Assembly: GCA_934047225.1 (NCBI GenBank) | Contig: OW204000.1 | Span: 11,674,001 to 11,738,000, forward strand | Direction: 5' to 3' | Source: Ypsolopha sequella | Lineage: Eukaryota > Arthropoda > Insecta > Lepidoptera > Ypsolophidae | DNA length: 64,000 nucleotides | Shown: positions 1 to 8,453 of the stretch, one piece after another | Numbering within the stretch: the first letter of the stretch is position 1 | Layout of the letters: every line of letters starts with the position of its first letter | Made by a program: the position numbers and the translations under genes | The notes under the pieces: model-generated | The model's input: only the letters and a program-made list of their open reading frames with translations | Told to the model about the DNA's origin: nothing | The model's database searches: none

Positions 1-283
1 AAAACCGGAAAGGTTAGGTTTAAAAATTACCTGAACATAAGTTAGTAGAGATGTTTTTCGTCCGGTTATTTCATCAGCAAGGATTATTTTTCACTAATGT
101 TTTACAGCAGCTGATAGCATTAAGATTAAAAAATATTCTAGATTAAGATCTCTCCTTTGTTACATTATAATAATTGTTATTTATGGGGATGACTTTGAAT
201 ATACTTAAATGTAAATAGTTTGAGTACTCATTGAACTGTTACAATAATAATGAAAAATGTAAGATCAAAATTGTCGATTTTAC

Positions 284-460
284 CAATACATGAACGCCGC
301 CCAAGGCTAAACGTAGCGAAGGCAGCCGGATTTTCAGGCAATGAGCCGTCGAGCCATCTCTCTGGCTTGAAAGATTCTGCGTCATTGCCCCAACAGGCAC
401 TTTTGTTTACTCCCGATATGACCACAGCAATTATACTACCAGAAGGTAGATGAAAATTAT
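284..460 (-). CDS. P450 exon, PERF and heme-binding loop
   Basis: One hundred and seventy-seven bases on the minus strand, acceptor TTTACAG, donor GTAAAA, phase 1 in and out. It encodes NFHLPSGSIIAVVISG, then FKPERWLD (the PERF element) and the heme loop FSLGRRSCIG, whose Cys is the thiolate ligand. The exon ends one base into the codon after the second I-G of this loop. The last exon (L helix and C-terminal beta sheet) should follow at lower coordinates, but I find no phase-compatible exon in bases 1-283, so it probably lies beyond the window. Confidence 0.93.
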
Positions 461-762
461 CTGTAAATAAGTTATTGTTATTTATATTGAAAAAAAATTA
501 ATGAGCTTCTATTCAAGAGACTACAGTTTTTAAATAAAATTGGTAAACAGGAACTATTTTATTTACTCGGGAATGTTTGTCATTACGTTACAATAGTAGT
601 TTCATGAAATAATAACATGTTTTTTTTGCTTTCTTACAAATAAATTAACGACAAAATCATTGTCACTCTATGCATCTAATCCTAATGCATATAAGTCAAA
701 AAAATTAAGAAATAGGTCTTGATTTTCTATGTCTTCCGACAGTGAACTATTGATGTCCCTCC
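461..762. other. P450 intron sequence with no recognised element
   Basis: AT-rich intron between the heme-loop exon and the left end of the DIRS element. I see no gene, RNA or repeat structure here, except that bases 749-762 already resemble the sequence beside the internal complementary region of the DIRS element. Confidence 0.5.
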
Positions 763-916
763 GGAAAATATACAGCATTGCTAATGAAGAAGCTATAAGT
801 ACTTAGCCTGACATCTGTTGGTCATATCAAGGACATGTAGTTTGTCCTCTTACCACTAGAGTGCGCTAGCTGTTACCAGCAAGGCGAAGGAACCTACGGC
901 CATCTTTGGAGTTCAT
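763..916. repeat. DIRS left inverted terminal repeat
   Basis: About 154 bases whose reverse complement recurs, with about 10-15% difference, at 7241-7397. Shared blocks include GCTAATGAAGAAGC, CTGACATCTGTT, CATATCAAGGACAT, GTGCGCTAGCTGTTACCAGC and GGCCATCTTTGGAGTTCAT. Confidence 0.88.
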
Positions 917-1152
917 AACGTTGTGTACTTCGCCTCAAGTTGGTCGGAATCCATATTTTTTTATATAAATCTGTTATTCGTTTTAGGAATTACCTTCCAA
1001 TAGTGCAAACTAATTCTAAAGTGTGCTAATAAGTGTAACGTTATTTATCTCGCAATGAAAATCGTGTTCAACTAAATTATTTTCATAACTATAAAGTGTG
1101 ATACATTTTCTTTTATCTTGCGCATATTAATGGTGCAAGAAATCGTGATACG

Positions 1153-1728
1153 ATGGATAACGTCGATGAACAACGAAGTGGGTCAAACCCACCGACATCC
1201 GAGAAGGATCAAGAAAATGAGGGCACCCTGAGCTCAGACGACTCATCCAGCGAAGCAGAACGCAAAGGCCCTCCTCTGAAGAAACAAAGGCAACGGTTGA
1301 TCCCCGGATCGGTGCGTTATTTAACCAGTTCAGTTTTCTTACAAACTTCATAATGCATAAACAGAATGTGCTTATTAGCAACATAGCCAATAATGACGTG
1401 ATTAATAAATCCGATAATGCCAATGCTGATTTGGCATGTACATAGAAATCACTTGAATTAGGCACATATACGACAAATTTGATGACAAAAAGTTCATTAA
1501 ACCGGAGGATAAAAAACGGTTAATACAATTAATAGGCCTTCAATACTTTAACTTTCCTACATGGCAACATGTTCGTTACAATAAAGTATTGAGTGAGATG
1601 ATTGCGTCCCCGGGTTTTTGTAACCTTAAAATTAACGATGAGGTGTGTTTTTTAAATAAGGGTAAAGATTACTTGGCTAAAACAGAACAAGTAATGGCTG
1701 GAACTACCAATGCCCTACTGTACCAAAT
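1153..1728 (+). pseudogene. DIRS gag-like protein, 5' part
   Basis: An open stretch from 1153 encodes a Ser/Glu/Lys-rich N-terminus (DNVDEQRSGSNPPTSEKDQ). A second frame (1589-1728) encodes LSEMIASPGFCNLKINDEV and ends TTNALLYQ, typical of the gag-like protein of insect DIRS elements. Frameshifts lie between the two. At about 1727 it is interrupted by the tail of a non-LTR element, and coding resemblance resumes at about 3171. Confidence 0.6.
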
Positions 1729-3170
1729 TCAAATTCAAATTCAAATAGTTTATTTTGCAAAGCAGGTATAGATATATACACTTTTTACACGTCAAATTTA
1801 ATCTAATAAAGAAAATATATGTAATAAAATAATAAATGTACATGAACTAAATTAAAGGTTTATTTAATTTATGTAGCAATATATTTACGATTAAAATGAT
1901 AGGTAAAATATATATTATACAAGGTAAAATCCAATCAGCCGCCCGAACCCACACCGGAGACCCGGCCAGGGACCAGGAGCCGCACCTCCGAATCGCTCGT
2001 TCCCAACCCACGCGCGAAAGCACATACCCATCCCACATTGCACACCAGAACTTGTCATTTGCAAGATGAGACAGGCATACACTTCCGCACGCGAACCGAA
2101 CCCGAACGACCCAAAAATACGGCCCCAGGAACAAGGTTCAATGATCACCAACCGAGCCCCCAGCACGAATCCAGGCGGCCGACCAAATCCCATCCTATAT
2201 ACTACATACTAATAGGTTACATATATAAATACATGCCTACCTCCGCCCATTCGATTAGTCTTGCTAAGAAGAAGGGCAAGAAACTTAGCAAGATCATGTC
2301 TTTTTTTTCAACATAAAACTTATGCTATACAATATATGACTTATATCTACTTTAACCAAGGGATAAGAAAATACAAGACAGCAGGAATTCAGGTTAATGA
2401 AAAAAAAAGAAAAACATATATATCTTTGTCTACCTGTCTCATATAGTCCTTTTCCTTTTACAGTCTGTAATCAATTAATGTTTACACCTTAGAGGAATCA
2501 TAAGTTAAGAAATTATACTATTTAATTAAATTATAACTTACTATCATTATCACTGTAACACCATGCTTCACCATCATCCAAATATTCATTTATTTTATAA
2601 TATGCCTTTTTCAATAGGCCCTGCTTAATATACAGTTTAAACTTATTCTCTGACAAAGTAAGGACCTCCTTTGGAAGTTTATTGTAAAATCTTATACCAT
2701 GTCCTACAAAAGAGGTACTCACCTTAGCGAGTCTGATTTTTGGAAAAGCCAGTTTATGCTTATTTCTGGTTTCCTTACAATGTTGCTTACCAAGCCTTGG
2801 GAAAGACTCAACATTTTTTCTGACATATCTAAGGACTTGGTAAATATATTCACAAGGAACCGTTAATATATTAATTTCTTTGAACTTTTCTCTTAATGAA
2901 TCCCGGTGCTTCATATTATAAATAGCCCGAATTGCTCTCTTCTGCAAAACAAAGACTGCGTCTGTATCCGCGGCTCTACCCCATAACAGCATGCCGTATG
3001 ACATAATGCTGTGAAAGTAACTAAAATAGACTAGTCTAGCAGTATCTACATCAGTAATTTGTCTTATGCGTCTAACAGCGTATGCGGCCGAACTAAGTCT
3101 ACCACATAGGGCTTCTATGTGGGGACCCCACTGAAGACGAGAGTCTACCGTAATGCCTAAAAAAACAAAG
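1727..3170 (-). mobile_element. 5'-truncated non-LTR retrotransposon nested in DIRS
   Basis: The minus strand from 3170 to 2531 encodes the C-terminal part of a reverse transcriptase polyprotein (FLGITVDSRLQWGPHIE, then LLWGRAADTDAVFVLQKRAI and FYNKLPKEV), the usual post-RT region of Jockey/CR1-group LINEs. The 3' end reads AATAAACTATTTGAATTTG with a short TTTGAA tandem tail ending at about 1727, a hallmark of target-primed insertion. The element is 5'-truncated inside the RT region. The RT frame is open over 200 codons, so the insertion is younger than the DIRS copy it splits. Confidence 0.75.
1930..2195. other. GC-rich patch of unknown origin inside the LINE 3' region
   Basis: About 265 bases of clearly higher GC than the surroundings (cccggccagggaccaggagc and similar), lying downstream of the RT stop. 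It could be a SINE-like or processed insertion or part of the LINE 3' untranslated region. Overlapping open frames on both strands show no recognisable protein. Confidence 0.35.
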
Positions 3171-3990
3171 GGAATTGCTACAATCACGATTACAAAAAAT
3201 CATAGACTGGGCTGAACTAAACGGTTTCAATCTTTTCAACAAAATGAACGAGAGTTTGGTAAATTGTCCCCTTCTTACAAAAGACCTGAACAGACGCTGC
3301 AAATCGTTTGTAGTAAAAGGGTCGGATGTTTAAAAATTAGACGTGCAAGAATAACATCTGAAATTCCTCATAAGAATATACAAGTTGCTCTGAGTAATGT
3401 GAAGAATATTTGTTTGATAAAACAAAATTGATATCGCTAATCCAATTCCTCGGAGGGCCCCATTTCTGGCCATCGTCAAAAACCAAACTTAAAAATAAAA
3501 ATGTATGTGCCCACACCATCGAAATCTTAATCTCAAACACAGAATAAAAATAATTACCAAAACACCTACGAAAAACATCAGTCTAAACAAGTTTACAAAA
3601 GTAAAGGTGACAGTAAACAGACCAAAAATTTTACATTTCGTAACAAAGACAAGAAAAAATGACTACGCGACACATTTCAATGGGGGCCATTTAAATATGT
3701 TCAGGGAAAAATGGTAAGCACTAGGTGCCAACAAATTCATTATATCGACAATCACGGGTTCCCGAATACCCCTATTCAAGAAACCTTCTTTGATTATACG
3801 AGTACCAACAAAAAAGAGTACGAATCACTTTTCAATCAAGTCATCACCTGCGATGTCCCAGATATTTCAAGAACTCCTAAACCAGAACATACTACAACCA
3901 GTGTAAAAGAAAACGCCAACGAGTTTCATCTCCAAACTTTTCTTACGCAAGAAAAGCAATGGATCGATGCAGCCGATATTCGAACTTCGG
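3171..3990 (+). pseudogene. DIRS coding sequence between gag and RT
   Basis: Resumes the DIRS element after the nested LINE. Plus-strand fragments such as LQKIIDWAELNGFNLFNKM and a 99-codon frame at 3711-4010 lie where the C-terminal gag and the region before RT belong. Several stops and frame changes are present. Confidence 0.5.
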
Positions 3991-5560
3991 GAATTGAACA
4001 AATTTTGTAAATACGAAATATTTCCGTCTAATATTTCACAATTCAGTACCAGATTTTCTCAAACCGGGAAACTGAATGAAAAAGTTGGACATTTCACAGG
4101 CATATTTTCATGTCCCAATAGCAAAATCACATCGACCTTTCCTGAGAATCAGTTATCAGCTTAAACTTTACGAAATGACGTGCTTTCCTTTTGGTCTTGC
4201 GTCAGCACCACACCTTTTCTCTTCAACTCATGCTGGGTTGCGGAAACCCTGCGTGCCAAAGAATGTCTTGTGCTAGTCTATCTCGACGACTTCCTGTTAG
4301 TGCACCAAGGTTGATCCAAGTTAAGTCTTCAGGCTGCGGAAGCCGTAAGACACTTGGAGCAACTGGGCTGGCAAATCAACTTCCGAAAATCAATTCTGAC
4401 GCCTACGCAAGACTTGGAATATCTAGGAATTCGTTGGCAAACAGCAATTAATACAATGTCTCTACCAATCGAGAAAATAATCAACCTCAACAACTCAATA
4501 GACAAGAATTTACAAAAGAACTACATTAATCTTCGTCAAATACAAAGTAGGGCCGGCCAGCTAAACTTCGCCAACTTTGTTATAACCTGAGGCAGACTGC
4601 ACTGTCGCAATACTCAAATCTTTCTGCAACATTTCGACAAAAAATGCCCCCGCCAAGTACATCCGGTACCCCATATAGTTTATAGAGAGATGATATGGTG
4701 GCGCGGAGCAACTTATCAATCATCACCGATACACAAAAAGCCAGCAACCCACTTTCTGGTGACGAACGCTTTGGATACGGATTGGGGTGCCCAACTGGAT
4801 GGAAAATTGATGTCAGGTGCATGTTTAGCCCAACAAAAAATATAGGAAAGAATTATACGCAGTAATAGCAGCAATAAGAATGAATACGAAAAGGTTGAAA
4901 AACTCTCATGTGCTGATCCAATATGTCAATCGAACGCTGATTGCGTAAAAGAAGGGGGCACAAAATCGATAACACTATTGAATCTGACATTCAAACTATT
5001 GCATCTAACAGACAAATTCAAAATTATACGAGTACTATCAGCATTTTACCTCCCGGGGAGGTACAACTTAATGGCAGACAGATTGTTACGGGAGAAAAAC
5101 CAGTGGAATGGCATCTTATGCGTCAAGTGACTGCCGAAATATTTCTGAAATGGGGTCGGCCAGAAATAGACCTATTCGCAAGCAAAAACACGTCGGTACT
5201 GCGAAACTACGTCTCGATATACTGCAAGGATCAAACAACATGCTATATAGACGCCTTCAGCAGACCGTGGAAGTACCAAATAGCTTGGGTGTTTCCACCC
5301 CTCAGCCTGCTACCCAGAGTGCTGACACATCTAAACGATGCCACAGGAATGTACCTGGTAGTAGCAATGGATTGGCTTCAAGTCTTTTGGTTACAAGACC
5401 TGAAATCGAGAGCACTGGATCACCCACACATACTTCAGAACCTCACAGAAACCTTGATAGATGTCACAACATCTCAGCCTCCTCCTCAAGTAAAGACATT
5501 AACCCTGAAAATCTGGAAAATAAGGGTGGGGTGCCGAAATAAAAGATTGGTCTACACAAG
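3991..5560 (+). pseudogene. DIRS reverse transcriptase and RNase H, broken
   Basis: Plus-strand frames encode ELNKFCKYEIFP, KLDISQAYFHVPIA (RT motif with the first catalytic Asp), FPFGLASAPHLF, then LVLVYLDDFLLVHQG at 4263-4305, the YxDD catalytic box. RNase H follows (DTDWGAQLDG near 4775; YLPGRYNLMADRL near 5050), then WHLMRQVTAEIFLKWGRPEI and DLFASKN, typical of the post-RNase H part. At least four frame changes separate these blocks, so no protein can be made. Confidence 0.8.
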
Positions 5561-5579
5561 AGAAAAAGTTATTAAAGCA

Positions 5580-6505
5580 TAGCTGGAGACAGTCCACTTT
5601 ATCGACATACTCGCCTGCTATTAGAAGATGGCTTGCATGGTGTTCCTGATCTGAAAAAGTAGACCCTAGATCTCCTTTACCTGCTGACATTGCCAAACTT
5701 CCGATACACCTTTTTTTTAAAGAAAATTTGTCATATAGCACTATACTTGTACACAAGTCAGCTGTTTTCACATTTTGCGGCCCACATTTTGAACAACAAA
5801 CATATTCCAATATCATTGTCAAACATACGATTAAGGCAATGTGAGTTTCAAAAGCAAAACTGGGAAAACCGTCAATAACATAGGATCCTAGAATCGTTTT
5901 ACAATGGCTGTCATCTAACCCACCTAATGACTCACTTTTTGAAACAGCTTGAAGGACTCCCACGGTGCTGTTGTTAGTTTTGGGACGCAGAGTCCATTAT
6001 CTTACTCTACTTAGGATTTCTGATGACAATTTCTCTGACGACAGAGAAAACATAATTCTAATATCAGATTTTGGATCTATAGCGGATACCCAACGCCATC
6101 GCCAATCGGCATGGAAACTCTCAAAACATCAGAATAAGAATATTTGCCCAGTTACGTTAGTTAGATCTTTAGTCGAAAAAATGAAACCAAGAAAGTTAGA
6201 AACCAATATATTGAATAACCTATTTAATACGGTGTGAGGTAGTGCTAAGGCGGCCTCAAGAACTGTAATTGGAAATTGGGTTTACACAGTTCTTCGAGAC
6301 AGTGACATTAATGCATCCCCGGGAAACTGTAGATCAGCAGTGGCCTCCTTGGGCTGGTTAGATAACCAACCAATAGACGATATATTATTATCTCGCGGTA
6401 AATGGAAGGCTTCTAAAACATTTTTCAATAATTATTGTCGTGAGATAGAACTTCAAAAGTTGATCATAACTCCTTTTTCAAGACATTTATTCCATTTTAG
6501 ATAAT
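5580..6505 (+). pseudogene. DIRS tyrosine recombinase, broken
   Basis: The N-terminal SAM-like part is seen as STLSTYSPAIRRWLAW near 5600 and NLSYSTILVHKSAVFTF near 5730. The catalytic part has LGRRVHYLTLLRISDDNF near 5975 (first catalytic Arg), ASRTVIGNWVYTVLRDSD near 6255 and RSAVASLGWLDNQPID near 6330, and ends FFNNYCREI with the likely nucleophilic Tyr near 6435. A stop at 6237 and frame changes upstream inactivate it. This is the enzyme that would integrate the circular cDNA. Confidence 0.78.
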
Positions 6506-6750
6506 TTGTAACGTCCTTAGTAAGTATAAATTTACTTAAACAGTGTTAGCAAAATATCCAAGAAAACTATTAAGTCTAATTAAACAACGATAATTTATTA
6601 TATTCCATTCAATATTAGATGATTGATCTGTCAAACCTGTGGTAAATAAATGATTAATCCAGCGATACATATTTAATTTACAGATTAACTACCTACCTCC
6701 TTATCATCATAGCGTTGTGTTTTATCTATTTCACCAGCAGATAACAAACA

Positions 6751-6795
6751 CATCTTCATTAACAATGCTGTATGTTTTCCAGAGGCACATCAATA
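6751..6795. repeat. DIRS internal complementary region
   Basis: The reverse complement of this block matches 749-790 across the left edge of the left terminal repeat (attgatgt.cct..ggaaaa.atacagcatt). In DIRS elements an internal block complementary to the outer ends of the terminal repeats is used to circularise the cDNA, so its position between the recombinase and the right repeat is as expected. Confidence 0.75.
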
Positions 6796-6983
6796 TATCG
6801 GTTTTACATAACAATAAAACAGATATTATTTTAATTATTTTTTATTTAAAACATTTATTTCGAGCAACATGACTCATAGTTGTTAGTAAACTTAAAACTA
6901 CTGAGTTAGTAATACATACAATTTTGTTAGTAAAATTAAAACTACTGTGTTAGTAACAATTTATAATAATAATAAATTAATGT
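6796..6983. other. AT-rich tail between ICR and nested LINE fragment
   Basis: AT-rich stretch with short near-repeats (gttagtaaa.ttaaaactact at about 6885-6955). No coding content is seen. Confidence 0.4.
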
Positions 6984-7184
6984 TTATTTGTTGCGTGTGA
7001 CGTGAAGGCCACCGCAATGCAATAAAAAAGGGCAATCTAACCTGCCAGCTATCATCGCCAGGACGATGTTGGGGCTGGCGCGCACCCTGCGCACCAGGGA
7101 CGCGCATCTCTTGCGCATCACTATGTAAAAGCAGTCGATGCGCGCCTCCGCAAACATGCCCGAGGCACTACAGTGCCGCGGCAT
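6984..7184 (-). pseudogene. Fragment of a non-LTR reverse-transcriptase C-terminus
   Basis: A 66-codon minus-strand frame resembles the extreme C-terminus of lepidopteran LINE polyproteins (spacing as in SA..MF...I..F...MRKR..SL..R.R.S.N). It is GC-rich compared with its surroundings and sits between the ICR and the right terminal repeat of the DIRS element, so it is a second nested fragment. The family is not assigned. Confidence 0.45.
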
Positions 7185-7240
7185 TATGTGGCAAGAAGGA
7201 AAAAATACAGCATTGCAGAAAATTCTTCCTGGTGAAGACT

Positions 7241-7397
7241 ATGAACTCCAAAGATGGCCGAAGGTTCCTTCGGCTTGCTGGTAACAGCTAGCGCACTCCA
7301 GTGGCGAAAAGAAACACTATATTATGTCCTTGATATGACTAACAGATGTCAGGCTATGTACCAATGGCTTCTTCATTAGCAACGCTGTATGTTTTCC
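7241..7397. repeat. DIRS right inverted terminal repeat
   Basis: Reverse-complement partner of 763-916. It begins ATGAACTCCAAAGATGGCCG and ends GCTGTATGTTTTCC. Confidence 0.88.
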
Positions 7398-7645
7398 TTC
7401 TCGGAAAATAATTTGTTTCTACAACATTCCGTGACCGTGATTCGTTAGACTCCAAGCTCCTAAGTTTTTATTTATTTTATTTATTTATTTTATAAGTTGT
7501 ACCAATGTTCCAATTATTTTGAAATAATTTTTCGTTATTAGTGCCATCTGTTACTGGGTTAGGAATAGTGGTTTCTGTTCACAAATTTTCGTGTGTAAAG
7601 CAGAAAATATCTTTAATATTGTTATTTTTAGATTGCTATCCTTAC

Positions 7646-7824
7646 AAAATATGAAATTATTTCCACCTTGATCATAATTCCTGTTTACTTTTCTTCCTAT
7701 CATAGGGGCCATAGGGAACATCCTCATTGTTTCTTTTAAGACCGCTTCCATATAGACAAATTTTCTTAAGTGGCTGACATTAACATTGCAGCTATAGGGA
7801 GATTCAGCTAACACATCCTGAATC
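7646..7824 (-). CDS. P450 exon, K helix (ExxR)
   Basis: One hundred and seventy-nine bases on the minus strand between a TTATTTTAG acceptor and a GTAAGG donor, phase 2 in and phase 1 out. It encodes IQDVLAES, then YMEAVLKETMRMFPMAP with the absolutely conserved ExxR of the K helix, then IGRKVNRNY. The final T joins AT of the next exon as a Tyr. It lies between the Penelope-like element (from 8.1 kb) and the right end of the DIRS element (7.4 kb). Confidence 0.92.
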
Positions 7825-8104
7825 CTAAAATAATAAACAATCATGACACCGGATGTAAATGAACATAACACAAACCTGTATAATTATGGACGATTTTTGT
7901 TTTCCCGCCAATTTTGTTTTTGGCTGTATCTCCGGAAGCAGTAAAGAAAATCTAATGCGGTTTTTTTTTCTAAAACAAAATTTAATTTCCCATATCATAA
8001 AAAAAGAAAAAGTTTTTTTTTTCTGTACGGGGGAGAGTATAGAAAGAAAGTTTTGGTTTTATATATATATATTTTTCGATTCAAATATTATAATATTATA
8101 GAAA

Positions 8105-8144
8105 GATATATTTCGGGCCCCACTGGGCCCGGCATCAGTTGGAG
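8105..8144 (-). ncRNA. Degenerate hammerhead-like motif downstream of the Penelope ORF
   Basis: On the minus strand CTGATGC, a strong stem II (GGGCCC against GGGCCC), GAAA and ATATAT are in hammerhead order. The core A9 is replaced by C, and no stem I partner is seen, so it is probably inactive. Confidence 0.5.
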
Positions 8145-8453
8145 TAATAATGACAGGATGACAGATGATATTTACAAGATGACAATGAGAATAATACAAT
8201 AAAAAAAAATTAAAAAAATTAAAAAGGAAAAACTACTTCCCTAAAAACTAAACTTTTTGATTTATGTGAGGATGTGTTTATGGTTGGGATAGAAACAGAG
8301 GGTGTTTGTGTGCGTGTAGGATGATTTGTGTGGTGGGTTGAAATGAAAGAGAATGTTGAATTGTGTGTGTCGTTTTTAAGTATAGTCTAGAATGATTGAT
8401 TTTTCGAGTCAGGTTTTTGTAATGTTTTTATATAGGTTTCGTTTGTCTGTAAG

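Larger units (their letters stand above)
763..7397 (+). mobile_element. DIRS-type tyrosine-recombinase retrotransposon, decayed, with nested LINE
   Basis: Elements of this order use a reverse transcriptase and a tyrosine recombinase rather than an integrase, and have inverted terminal repeats plus an internal complementary region (ICR). All parts are visible: inverted repeats at 763-916 and 7241-7397, an ICR at 6751-6795, gag-like sequence from 1153, RT with YLDD near 4275-4300, RNase H to about 5560 and a tyrosine recombinase to about 6505. Every coding part is broken by stops or frameshifts, so the copy is dead. It lies in the P450 intron between the K-helix and heme-loop exons, in antisense orientation, and has been invaded by a non-LTR element (1727-3170). 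Confidence 0.82.

Noticed and set aside
1..283. Possible final P450 exon (an open ILADEITGRKTSLL-like frame on the minus strand near 33-85, ahead of a GTAATT donor-like site)
   Set aside because: No acceptor gives the required phase without a stop, and the sequence does not resemble the conserved C-terminus after the heme loop.
1153..1465. Opposed frames (112 codons minus, 66 plus) as host genes
   Set aside because: They lie inside the DIRS element just after its terminal repeat; the plus frame fits its gag start and the minus frame is a shadow.
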